From an uncultured Agathobaculum sp. (GTDB lineage: Bacteria; Bacillota; Clostridia; Oscillospirales; Butyricicoccaceae): a stretch of 64,000 nucleotides of DNA. A program made the position numbers and the translations under genes. The notes beneath the pieces are model-generated. The model searched no databases, had not been told where the DNA came from, and was given only the letters and a program-made list of their open reading frames with translations. Positions 17,582 through 25,962 of this stretch are shown piece after piece. Location: the NCBI RefSeq assembly GCF_944384765.1, contig NZ_CALWUM010000001.1, positions 62,001 through 126,000 of the forward strand, in the 5' to 3' direction. Position 1 is the stretch's first letter, and every line of letters begins with the position of its first letter.

Positions 17582-18307
17582 ATGCAGGAGAAAAAATATC
17601 CGCTCCAGGAATGGCTCTTTGCCGCTGTCATGTGGGCTGTGTTCAGCTTTGTGCTGCTGTGGCTGCACTACAAAGTGTATGACAGAATACTGCTCGCAGG
17701 GGATATTATCGTGTTCTGGGGGATCATCATTCTGGTGCCCGCCTACCCGCTTGGGCGCTGGCTTGCGCAGGGCAGCCTTTCTCCGGAGCCGCCAGATCGA
17801 AACAGCATTGCCGTGCGGCTGTACACGTTGTTCTGGTGTTTGGTACCAGTATGCTGTTTTTACACGCTTCTGACCGAGCCATACCGCCTTGCTGTATGGC
17901 TGCTGGGCGCATGGCTCGTGCTTTTTGTGCTGCTGCACCGGCATCGGCATACGCGCCCAGCGGCAGTTGGACTGCTGTTTCTCACCGGGCTGCTGGTGAC
18001 GGGCGCTTATCTGCTGGCCATGCAGCCAGTGAGCGCCGCGCAGGCGGAGGATATGGTCGGGCAGGCGGGCTACACCAACCTGTACCCGTTCGACGCCAAC
18101 GAATTTCAAAACACCGTTTGGTTCGAGTGCGCGCTGGACAATGGCGAGACCATCGGCTGCACAATGCCGCCGCAGGCCGACCCGCTCGGCTATTACGGCT
18201 TCCGCGCCGTACAGGACGGCGACCCATACTGCGTCATTGTATCGGCCGCGCGCGGCCAGATCGAAGTGGAACAACCGCAGCCGTTTGACGGCCTGCGAAA
18301 TGAATAA
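17582..18307 (+). CDS. Membrane protein of unknown function
   Basis: This 241-residue protein has about four membrane spans in its first half (residues about 10-30, 40-58, 80-100 and 105-150). A C-terminal soluble part of about 80 residues starts after AMQPVSAAQAEDMVGQAGY. No family is recognised. ATG 17582 follows TTGGGAGGTCGG; an upstream in-frame start has no site. It sits 14 bases before thiI and may share its transcript, but nothing in the sequence links it to sulfur transfer. It may have arrived with the repeats that precede it. Confidence 0.7.
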   Translation: MQEKKYPLQEWLFAAVMWAVFSFVLLWLHYKVYDRILLAGDIIVFWGIIILVPAYPLGRWLAQGSLSPEPPDRNSIAVRLYTLFWCLVPVCCFYTLLTEPYRLAVWLLGAWLVLFVLLHRHRHTRPAAVGLLFLTGLLVTGAYLLAMQPVSAAQAEDMVGQAGYTNLYPFDANEFQNTVWFECALDNGETIGCTMPPQADPLGYYGFRAVQDGDPYCVIVSAARGQIEVEQPQPFDGLRNE

Positions 18308-18321
18308 AATAAGGAGACATT

Positions 18322-19491
18322 ATGAAAGAAGTATTACTGCTCAAGTGCGGCGAGATCGTGCTCAAGGGTCTCAACCGCAAAACCTTTGAGGACCGCCTGC
18401 TCAAAAACCTGTCCCGGCGCATGAAGCACGTCTCGGACTGCGAGATCACCATGCGGCAGTCGGTTGTCTATGTCGAAGTGCCCGAGGAGGCAGACGCGGA
18501 CGCGGTGATGGACTGTGCGCGCCATGTGTTCGGCTTTGCAACCATCTCGCGCGCAGCGGTCTGCCCGGAAAAGACGCTCGAGAGCGTGATCGCAACCGCG
18601 CAGTCCTACCTTGCGCCGCGCTTTGCGCAGGCAAAGACCTTCAAGGTCGAAACCAAGCGCGGGGACAAAAAGTTCCCCATGACCTCGACCGAGATCAGCC
18701 AGCACGTCGGCGGCGAGCTGGCCGACCTGTTCCCCGCTGTCCGCCCGGATATGCACCACCCCGACCTGACCGTGCATGTGGAGATGCGCGAAAAATACGC
18801 CTTTGTCCACGCCGGCCCCGAGCCGGGCGCGGGCGGCATGCCGGTCGGCACGAACGGCCGCGCGGCGCTGTTGCTCTCGGGCGGCATCGACAGCCCGGTT
18901 GCGGGCTGGATGATGGCCAAGCGCGGGCTGGAGCTTGTGGGCGTGCACTTTTTCAGCTATCCCTACACCTCGGAGCGCGCCAAGGAAAAAGTGCTCGAGC
19001 TCGGCCGCAAGCTGACCGTGTGGTCCGGCCGCATGAGCGTCATGGTCGTGCCGTTCACCAAAATCCAGGAGGAAATCCGTGAAAAGTGCCACGAAGAGCT
19101 GTTCACGCTCATCATGCGCCGCTTTATGATGCGCATTGCGGAAAAGGTCGCGATCGAGTACGGCTGCGGCGCGCTCATCACGGGCGAGTCGCTCGGCCAG
19201 GTGGCCAGCCAGACCATGCCCGCCATGGCGGTGACCGGCGCGGTGTGTGAGCTGCCCGTATTCCGCCCCTGCATTGGCATGGACAAGGAGGAGATCGTGC
19301 GCATCGCGCGCCACATTGACACGTTTGAGACCTCCATCCTGCCCTACGAGGACTGCTGCACGGTGTTCACCCCCAAGCACCCGAACACCAAGCCCAAGAT
19401 GCCAAAAATCCTTGAGGCCGAAAGCCACCTGGATGTGGACGCGCTGGTCGATGAGGCAGTTGCAGGCGTTGAAATTATCCACTTACCGTAA
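18322..19491 (+). CDS. thiI: tRNA 4-thiouridine synthase ThiI
   Basis: ThiI adenylates uridine 8 of tRNA and inserts sulfur, and in some bacteria also serves thiamine synthesis. The 389-residue protein has the N-terminal ferredoxin-like and THUMP domains (to about residue 165). The PP-loop ATPase motif LLSGGIDSPVAGWMM is at about residues 184-198, and CCTVFTPKHPNTKP lies near the C-terminus. The rhodanese domain of E. coli ThiI is absent, as usual in Firmicutes. The start follows AATAAGGAGAC. Confidence 0.96.
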   Translation: MKEVLLLKCGEIVLKGLNRKTFEDRLLKNLSRRMKHVSDCEITMRQSVVYVEVPEEADADAVMDCARHVFGFATISRAAVCPEKTLESVIATAQSYLAPRFAQAKTFKVETKRGDKKFPMTSTEISQHVGGELADLFPAVRPDMHHPDLTVHVEMREKYAFVHAGPEPGAGGMPVGTNGRAALLLSGGIDSPVAGWMMAKRGLELVGVHFFSYPYTSERAKEKVLELGRKLTVWSGRMSVMVVPFTKIQEEIREKCHEELFTLIMRRFMMRIAEKVAIEYGCGALITGESLGQVASQTMPAMAVTGAVCELPVFRPCIGMDKEEIVRIARHIDTFETSILPYEDCCTVFTPKHPNTKPKMPKILEAESHLDVDALVDEAVAGVEIIHLP

Positions 19492-19492
19492 C

Positions 19493-19689
19493 CTCTAAGG
19501 GGGACGCTGTCCCCCTTAGATACGCAAAAAGTTCCCGTGGAAACTTTTTGCGATAACCCCCCTCGCCTTTGTAGCCAAAGGCGGTCGCGCCGCCACGGCG
19601 CGGGTCGGGGTATCCAACCGCGGCAAAGCTGCGGTTGGATGGCGGTTTGCGCGCTGCGCAAACCGATTTTATGCGCGCTACGGCGCGAA
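19493..19689 (+). repeat. String of hairpins between thiI and cinA
   Basis: In about 190 bases there are consecutive palindromes: CTAAGGGGGAC/GTCCCCCTTAG (19495-19519), GCAAAAAGTT/AACTTTTTGC (19524-19551), ATCCAACCGC/GCGGTTGGAT (19612-19640), CGGTTTGCGC/GCGCAAACCG (19643-19665) and CGCGC/GCGCG (19674-19687). The last copy, ATGCGCGCTACGGCGCGAA, is also found ahead of purN with one mismatch. The first may end thiI transcription but lacks a T-run. Confidence 0.6.
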
Positions 19690-19702
19690 AGGAGAAGCAG
19701 TT

Positions 19703-20932
19703 ATGAACGCAGAACTCATCGCCGTCGGCACGGAAATCCTGCTCGGCGACATTGTCAACACGGATGCACAGCTGATCTCACAGGGTCTGAGCGAGCTGGG
19801 CATCAACGTATTCTATCAGACCGTGGTGGGCGACAACCCGGCCCGCCTGCGCCATGTGGTCGAGACCGCGCGCGACCGCGCGGACATCATCATCACCACC
19901 GGCGGCCTCGGCCCCACGCTCGACGACCTGACCAAGGAAACGCTGGCCGCGGTATTCGGCAAAAAGCTCTCGCTGCATCAGCCCTCGCTCGACCGCATCA
20001 AGGACTTTTTCCAGACCATCGGCCGCGAGATGACGCCGAACAACGAAAAGCAGGCGTGGCTGCCCGAAGGCTGCACGGTGTTCGTCAATGCGTGGGGCAC
20101 CGCCCCCGGCTGCGCCTTTGAAGCCTACGGCAAGCATGTGCTCATGCTGCCCGGCCCCCCGCGCGAGTGCAACCCGATGTGGAAGGAATGCGCGATGCCC
20201 TATCTGTATCAGCTCGCAGGCGGGTGCATCGTCTCGCGCAACATCCGCGTGTTCGGTTTGGGCGAGAGCAACATGGAGGCCATTCTGCACGATATGATGG
20301 CCGAGAGCAAAAACCCGACCATCGCGCCCTACGCCAAGACCTCGGAATGCTTCGCGCGCGTGACCGCCAAAGCGGACACGCCGGAAGAGTGTGAAACGCT
20401 GCTCGAACCGGTGGTCGAAAAAATCTGCGGCCTGCTGGGCGAGGATGTGTACGGTGTGGACGTGGACTCGCTCGAACAGGTCGTGGGCGACGGCCTGCGG
20501 CAGCGCGGCCTGATGCTCGCCGTGGCGGAGAGCTGCACGGGCGGCCTGCTGTCCAAGCGCATCACGGATATCCCGGGCTGCTCGGATTATTACCTCGGCG
20601 GCGTATGTTCCTACGCCAATTCGGTTAAAATGAACGTGCTGGGCGTCAAAAAGGAAACGCTCGACACGGTCGGCGCGGTCTCCCCCGAAGTGGCCGAGCA
20701 GATGGCCGAGGGCGTGGCACGGGCGCTCGGCGCGGATGTCGGCGTGGGCACCACGGGCATTGCCGGCCCGGGCGGCGGCACGGACGACAAGCCGGTCGGC
20801 CTGGTGTATATCAGCGTTTGGTACAAGGGGCAGCACTTTACCCGCAAAATGCAGTCCATGAACGGCCGCGACCGCATCCGCATGCAGGCCGCTTCGACTG
20901 CGCTTGATCTCATCCGTCGCAACGTTTTCTGA
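19703..20932 (+). CDS. cinA: CinA-like nicotinamide-nucleotide amidase
   Basis: This 409-residue protein has the full CinA layout. An N-terminal molybdopterin-binding-like domain carries AVGTEILLGDIVNTD and TTGGLGPTLDDLTK near residues 70-83. The C-terminal PncC amidase domain carries AESCTGGLLSKRITDIPGCS near residues 274-293 and TTGIAGPGGGTDDKPVGLVY near residue 352. The amidase recycles NMN formed by DNA ligase; in naturally competent species cinA is linked to recombination. Start ATG 19703 follows AAAGGAGAAG. A terminator follows at 21013. Confidence 0.94.
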   Translation: MNAELIAVGTEILLGDIVNTDAQLISQGLSELGINVFYQTVVGDNPARLRHVVETARDRADIIITTGGLGPTLDDLTKETLAAVFGKKLSLHQPSLDRIKDFFQTIGREMTPNNEKQAWLPEGCTVFVNAWGTAPGCAFEAYGKHVLMLPGPPRECNPMWKECAMPYLYQLAGGCIVSRNIRVFGLGESNMEAILHDMMAESKNPTIAPYAKTSECFARVTAKADTPEECETLLEPVVEKICGLLGEDVYGVDVDSLEQVVGDGLRQRGLMLAVAESCTGGLLSKRITDIPGCSDYYLGGVCSYANSVKMNVLGVKKETLDTVGAVSPEVAEQMAEGVARALGADVGVGTTGIAGPGGGTDDKPVGLVYISVWYKGQHFTRKMQSMNGRDRIRMQAASTALDLIRRNVF

Positions 20933-21012
20933 ACAAAACAGCATGATTTTGTACGTTATTTCACATATTTTCGGCAAATCATGTTGAAACCAAACAAAAT
21001 TCTTATTAAATG

Positions 21013-21050
21013 AGTCCAGTAATTGTGTAAAATTACTGGACTTTTATTTT
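21013..21050 (+). terminator. Terminator between cinA and the glycogen genes
   Basis: A perfect 12-base stem AGTCCAGTAATT/AATTACTGGACT with a 6-base loop is followed by TTTATTTT. Confidence 0.88.
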
Positions 21051-21065
21051 GATTTGATGTATACT
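21037..21065 (+). promoter_or_regulatory. Promoter of the glycogen operon
   Basis: -10 TATACT (21060-21065) lies 17 bases after a -35-like TGGACT (21037-21042), which is part of the preceding terminator stem. It gives a leader of about 110 bases ahead of glgB. Confidence 0.55.
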
Positions 21066-21179
21066 ATACCCAACTAAAGTGATGTAATTTTGCCCAAATC
21101 ATGTGAAAATGCTGAAAATGTTGGAAGAATTTCGCAAATTGCTCAAATTTCGGCAGTTAAAATAAGGGAGAGATGCAAT

Positions 21180-23369
21180 ATGAAGAAGAAAACCGCGCCC
21201 CCGGCCTGTGAAAAGCGCAGCCAGCTTTTCTATTCGGGCAGGGATTGCCGTGCCTTCGACTACATGGGCGCGCATCCCTACACGCAGGACGGCGAGCAGG
21301 GCTATCTGTTCCGGGTATATGCTCCCGAAGCGGAAAAGGTTTCGGTCATGGGCGAATTCAACGGCTGGAACCGCGAAGCCGACTATATGGTGCGGGACGA
21401 GCAGGGCATCTGGGAAAAATTTATCCCGCATATCTCCGAATACGCAACATATAAGTACAGCGTGTGGGCAAAATCCGGCGACGTGTTCGACAAGTCCGAC
21501 CCCTATGGCTTCCACGCGGAAACCCGCCCGGGCAATGCCTCCAAGGTGTATGACATCGAAGGCTACGAGTGGAATGACGACTCCTGGCTGGACTGGCGCA
21601 AAAAGCACCTGCCGTATTCCAACCCGGTCAATATCTACGAATGCCACCTCGGCTCGTGGAAGATGCACGAGGACGGCAACTTCTATTCCTACCGCCAGCT
21701 GGCGGACGAGCTTGTGCCCTATGTCAAGGAAATGGGCTACACGCACATCGAGTTCATGCCGCTGACCGAGTATCCGTTCGACGGCTCGTGGGGCTATCAG
21801 GTCATCGGCTACTTTGCCGCGACCAGCCGCTACGGCACGCCCAAGGACCTGATGTATCTGGTCGATAAGGCGCATCAGGCCGGCATCGGCGTGATCATGG
21901 ACTGGGTGCCCGCCCACTTCCCCAAAGACGGCTGCGGCCTGGTCGAGTTTGACGGCTCTTACCTGTATGAATACGCCGACCCGCTCAAGATGGAGCACAA
22001 GGAATGGGGCACGCGCGTGTTTGACTATGGCAAGACCTCGACCCGCAACCTGCTGTTCTCGTCGGCCATGTTCTGGATCGAAAAGTTCCACATGGACGGC
22101 CTGCGCGTGGACGCGGTCGCCTCCATGCTGTATCTGGATTACAACCGCCAGAACGAGTGGCGGCCCAACATCCACGGCGGACGCGAAAACCTGGAAGCGA
22201 TCGACTTTTTGCGCCTGCTCAATGAGTTTGTGCTGACCGACCATCCGGACGTCATGATGATCGCCGAGGAGTCCACCGCGTGGCCGATGGTCACCAAACC
22301 GGGCTACGACGGCGGCCTGGGCTTCAACTTCAAATGGAACATGGGCTGGATGAACGATATGCTGTGCTACTGCTCGGCTGACCCGTTCTTCCGCAAGGAT
22401 ATGCACGATAAGATCACCTTCTCGTTCATGTACGCGTTCTCCGAAAACTATATCCTGCCGCTTTCGCACGACGAGGTCGTGCACGGCAAGTGCTCGCTGA
22501 TCGCCAAAATGCCGCCCCCGTATGAAAATCAGTTCGGCGGCCTGCGCGCGCTGTATGGCTATATGGCTGCACATCCAGGCAAAAAGATGCTGTTCATGGG
22601 CGGCGAGTTTGCCCAGTTCTCCGAATGGGCGTATCAGCGCGGTCTGGACTGGATGCTGCTCGACTATCCGGCGCACCGCCAGATGCAGACCTACGTCAAG
22701 GCGCTCAACCACTTCTACCTCGCTACCCCGCAGCTGTGGGAGCAGGACACCGACTGGCGCGGCTTTGAATGGATCAGCCACGATGACAACCGCAACAACA
22801 CCATCGCCTTCCGCCGCATTGCGAAGGACGGTAGCGACATTGTCGTGGTGGTCAACTTCTCGCCCGAGCATCTGACCGGCTACCGCATCGGCGTGCCGTT
22901 CGCCGGCACCTGGGAAGAGGTCTTCTCCTCCGACCGGACCGAATTCGGCGGCAGCGGCATCGCCAACGGCAAGGTCAAGACCGACAGCAAAAAGCCGCTG
23001 CACGGTCAGGACCAGTCCATCAGCATCGACATCCCGCGCTTCGGCGTGCTGTTCTTCAAGGGCAAGCCGCGCGCAAAGCGCCGCACCAAGGCCGAGATCG
23101 AGGCAGCCAAAAAGGCCGCCGCGGAAAAGAAGGCCAAAAGCGCAAAATCTGCCAAATCCGGAAGCAAGGCTGTGGCAAAGACCGGTGAAAAGGCGGTCGC
23201 CAAGACCGGCACCCGCGCCGTAGCCAAGTCCGCGGAAAAGGCAGTGGCAAAGACCACGGAAAAAGCGGTTGCCAATCCCACGGAGAAGGCCGTCGCAAAA
23301 CCCACGGAAAAGGCGGTGGCAGCCACCGGAACAAAGGCGGTGATTGCAACCGAAGACGAGAAGGCATAA
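21180..23369 (+). CDS. glgB: 1,4-alpha-glucan branching enzyme with a Lys/Ala repeat tail
   Basis: GlgB makes alpha-1,6 branches in glycogen. The 729-residue protein has a CBM48 domain (about residues 20-130), then the GH13 barrel with DGLRVDAV (nucleophile Asp about 311), IAEEST (acid Glu about 363) and LSHDEVVH (about 428-435). From about residue 620 the protein ends in a low-complexity tail: a basic stretch, then about eight copies of a seven-residue unit of the type TEKAVAK. This tail is not part of normal branching enzymes and may be a disordered tether. ATG 21180 follows AAGGGAGAG; an upstream 30-residue extension has no site. Confidence 0.95.
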   Translation: MKKKTAPPACEKRSQLFYSGRDCRAFDYMGAHPYTQDGEQGYLFRVYAPEAEKVSVMGEFNGWNREADYMVRDEQGIWEKFIPHISEYATYKYSVWAKSGDVFDKSDPYGFHAETRPGNASKVYDIEGYEWNDDSWLDWRKKHLPYSNPVNIYECHLGSWKMHEDGNFYSYRQLADELVPYVKEMGYTHIEFMPLTEYPFDGSWGYQVIGYFAATSRYGTPKDLMYLVDKAHQAGIGVIMDWVPAHFPKDGCGLVEFDGSYLYEYADPLKMEHKEWGTRVFDYGKTSTRNLLFSSAMFWIEKFHMDGLRVDAVASMLYLDYNRQNEWRPNIHGGRENLEAIDFLRLLNEFVLTDHPDVMMIAEESTAWPMVTKPGYDGGLGFNFKWNMGWMNDMLCYCSADPFFRKDMHDKITFSFMYAFSENYILPLSHDEVVHGKCSLIAKMPPPYENQFGGLRALYGYMAAHPGKKMLFMGGEFAQFSEWAYQRGLDWMLLDYPAHRQMQTYVKALNHFYLATPQLWEQDTDWRGFEWISHDDNRNNTIAFRRIAKDGSDIVVVVNFSPEHLTGYRIGVPFAGTWEEVFSSDRTEFGGSGIANGKVKTDSKKPLHGQDQSISIDIPRFGVLFFKGKPRAKRRTKAEIEAAKKAAAEKKAKSAKSAKSGSKAVAKTGEKAVAKTGTRAVAKSAEKAVAKTTEKAVANPTEKAVAKPTEKAVAATGTKAVIATEDEKA

Positions 23370-23439
23370 AAGGCATAACAAGGGGACACGCCAGAAGCGT
23401 AAACAATAAATGCTTACACTGTAAAGGAGAGAGTTCATC

Positions 23440-24651
23440 ATGTATCGGAAAAAAGAATGCGTGGCAATGCTGCTCGCAGGCGGCCAGGGCAGCCGCCTCT
23501 ACGTGCTGACGAAAAACGTCGCAAAACCCGCGGTGCCGTTCGGCGGCAAATACCGCATCATTGACTTCCCGCTTTCCAACTGCGTCAACTCCGGCATCGA
23601 CACGGTCGGCGTTCTGACCCAGTATGAGCCCCATGTGCTCAACGCATATATCGGCTCGGGCCAGACCTGGGACCTCGACCGCCTGCGCGGCGGCGTATAC
23701 GTCCTGCCGCCGTATCAGAAGGGCAAGACCTCGGAATGGTACAAAGGCACGGCCAACGCGATCTATCAGAACATCGCCTTTATCGACGAGTACGATCCCG
23801 ACTATGTGCTCATCCTGTCCGGCGACCATATCTACAAGATGAACTACAACAAGATGCTCAAGCAGCACAAGGAAACCGGCGCGGACGCGACCATCGCCGT
23901 GCTCGACGTGCCGCTTTCCGAGGCATCCCGTTTCGGCATCATGAACTGCAAGCCGGACGGCACGATCTACGAATTTGAGGAGAAGCCCAAGCAGCCCAAG
24001 TCCACCCTGGCTTCCATGGGTATCTACATCTTCTCGTGGAAAAAGCTGCGCCAGTACCTGATCGACGACGAAAACAACCCCAAGTCCTCCAACGACTTCG
24101 GCAAGGACATCATCCCCGCCATGCTCGGCAACGGCGAAAAGCTGGTCTCCTACCGCTTTGAGGGCTACTGGAAGGACGTCGGCACGATCGAGAGCCTGTG
24201 GGAGGCAAACATGGACCTGCTCTCCCCCAACTCCGGCCTGAACCTGTCGGATGACTCCTGGAAAATCTACGGCCGCACCACCGGTTCGCCCCCGCACTTC
24301 ACCGCCAAGGGCGCCACGGTCAAGCACACGCTGCTCTCTGAGGGCTGCGAGATCGCGGGCGATGTTTCCGAATCCGTATTGTTCTCCGATGTCAAGATCG
24401 CCAAGGGCGCCAAGGTGGAGTATTCCATCCTGATGCCAGGCGCGGTCGTCGAGGAGGGCGCCTGCGTGCGCTATGCCATCGTCGCGTCCAACGCAGTGAT
24501 CGCCAAGGGCGCAGTCGTCGGCGGCAGCCCGTCGGAAGGCGATGTGGACAAGTGGGGCGTCGCTGTCGTGGCAGAGGGCGTACGCATTGGACGCGGCGCA
24601 ACGCTTGCGGCCAAGGAAATGGCAGACGAAGACCTGCCGGACGTAAAGTAA
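23440..24651 (+). CDS. glgC: Glucose-1-phosphate adenylyltransferase, catalytic subunit
   Basis: GlgC makes ADP-glucose, the donor for glycogen synthesis. The 403-residue protein has the nucleotide-binding [16 protein letters not shown] near residues 9-24 and the [19 protein letters not shown] block near residue 28. [11 protein letters not shown] lies near residue 102, [10 protein letters not shown] near residue 128 and FEEKPKQPK near residue 180, followed by a C-terminal left-handed beta-helix. The motifs are complete, so it should be the active subunit paired with GlgD coded next. The start follows AAAGGAGAG. Confidence 0.96.
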   Translation: MYRKKECVAMLLAGGQGSRLYVLTKNVAKPAVPFGGKYRIIDFPLSNCVNSGIDTVGVLTQYEPHVLNAYIGSGQTWDLDRLRGGVYVLPPYQKGKTSEWYKGTANAIYQNIAFIDEYDPDYVLILSGDHIYKMNYNKMLKQHKETGADATIAVLDVPLSEASRFGIMNCKPDGTIYEFEEKPKQPKSTLASMGIYIFSWKKLRQYLIDDENNPKSSNDFGKDIIPAMLGNGEKLVSYRFEGYWKDVGTIESLWEANMDLLSPNSGLNLSDDSWKIYGRTTGSPPHFTAKGATVKHTLLSEGCEIAGDVSESVLFSDVKIAKGAKVEYSILMPGAVVEEGACVRYAIVASNAVIAKGAVVGGSPSEGDVDKWGVAVVAEGVRIGRGATLAAKEMADEDLPDVK

Positions 24652-24664
24652 GGGGGCGGACAAG

Positions 24665-25792
24665 ATGAAGAATGTATTAGGCATCATCATTGCTTTCGAT
24701 AACGACAACGATCTTCGCGAGATCACCGAGCACCGTACGGTCGGCGCTGTCCAGTGGGGCGGCCGCTACCGCATCATCGACTTTATGCTGTCCAACATGG
24801 TAAACAGCGGCATCTACCGCGTGGGCGTGCTGATGAAGGATAAGTACCAGTCGCTGATCGACCACATCGGCAATGCAAAGGACTGGGACCTGTCCCGCAA
24901 GAATTCGGGCGTCACCCTGCTGCCGCCGTATTCCTACTCCAAGAAGGCCTCCCCGCTCGTCACGGGCGAGTACCGCGGCAAGATCGACGCGCTGGCCGGC
25001 GCGGTCGACTTCCTGCAGAAGAACAAGGCCGAATATGTTGTCGTCGCGGACGGCGACATCGTTGCCAACATCCCGCTTGACGACGTGATCGAGCGCCACA
25101 TCAAGTCGGGCGCGGACCTGACCATGGTCTGCACCAAAAAGACCAAGGACTCGCCGTTCACCACCTATGTTGAGCTCAACCGCAAAAAGGAAGCGGTCGA
25201 TATCCGCGTGGGCGATACCAACGAGGGCAAGTGCAAGCACATCGCGCTGGGCGTTTATGTGATGAGCCGCCAGTACCTGATCCACATGCTGTCCGACTGC
25301 GTCACCCACAACTGCATCCACTTCGAGCGCGAGTTCCTGACCCGCGCGCTGATCGACGGCACGGTTGCAGGTTATCTGTTCAACGAGTATGCGGTCAAGA
25401 TCGAGGACACTTTCGACTACTTCCGCTCCAACATGGATTTGCTGGACAAGGATGTGCGCGACGAAGTGTTCCTGCGCAACCGCCCGATCCTCACCCGCAT
25501 CAAGGATGAGGCGCCGGCTTACTACGGCGACAAGGCGCTCGTGGAGGACAGCCTGATCGCCGATGGCTGTGTGATCGAAGGCACGGTCAAAAACTGCGTG
25601 CTGTTCCGCGATGTTGTCGTGGAAAAGGGCGCGGAAATCTCCAACTGCATCATCATGGAGGGCGGCCGCATCCTGTCGGATGCCTCGCTGCGCTATGTGA
25701 TCACCGACCGCAATGTGGTCGTCCGCGACGGCCGCACCATGATGGGCCACGAGAATTATCCGATTACGATTGCGAAAAACGCCACGGTATGA
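24665..25792 (+). CDS. glgD: Glucose-1-phosphate adenylyltransferase subunit GlgD
   Basis: This 375-residue protein is the GlgD type found in Firmicutes. It begins MKNVLGIIIAFDNDN in place of the GGxGxRL nucleotide loop of GlgC, then has GRYRIIDFMLSNMVNSGI and a C-terminal beta-helix. The missing glycine-rich loop means that it is probably poorly active alone and raises the activity of GlgC in a mixed tetramer, as shown for Bacillus-type GlgCD. It begins 13 bases after glgC. Confidence 0.95.
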   Translation: MKNVLGIIIAFDNDNDLREITEHRTVGAVQWGGRYRIIDFMLSNMVNSGIYRVGVLMKDKYQSLIDHIGNAKDWDLSRKNSGVTLLPPYSYSKKASPLVTGEYRGKIDALAGAVDFLQKNKAEYVVVADGDIVANIPLDDVIERHIKSGADLTMVCTKKTKDSPFTTYVELNRKKEAVDIRVGDTNEGKCKHIALGVYVMSRQYLIHMLSDCVTHNCIHFEREFLTRALIDGTVAGYLFNEYAVKIEDTFDYFRSNMDLLDKDVRDEVFLRNRPILTRIKDEAPAYYGDKALVEDSLIADGCVIEGTVKNCVLFRDVVVEKGAEISNCIIMEGGRILSDASLRYVITDRNVVVRDGRTMMGHENYPITIAKNATV

Positions 25793-25890
25793 TAAATTTT
25801 CGTCAAACCCGCAAAGAATACGCAAAAACAGAATGGTTCGGCCCGATATGTTCGTGGAAAATCCCTATGTTGTGGCGAACAGGAATTTAG

Positions 25891-25939
25891 TATAATAATA
25901 GTACACAGGTGCGGAAGCGGGGCAACTGTTTCCGCACCT
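25891..25939 (+). promoter_or_regulatory. Internal promoter and leader hairpin of glgA
   Basis: A consensus -10 TATAAT (25891-25896), with only a poor -35 candidate, lies in the glgD-glgA gap. Immediately after the expected start, AGGTGCGGAA pairs with TTTCCGCACCT (25907-25939). This would put a stable hairpin at the 5' end of a glgA mRNA, ahead of the ribosome binding site. Confidence 0.5.
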
Positions 25940-25962
25940 CCTGCTGGGAAGGGTTGGCTTTT

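Noticed and set aside
17064-17631. Short frames in several registers within the repeat region before the membrane protein gene
   Set aside because: They arise from the repeated GC-rich DNA, lack start sites and change frame between the two repeat copies.
21099-23441. A 780-codon frame on the minus strand opposite glgB
   Set aside because: It mirrors the codons of a conserved enzyme gene and has no start site or recognisable domain. The same holds for similar antisense frames opposite purM, purH, purD, glgC, glgD, glgP and purA.
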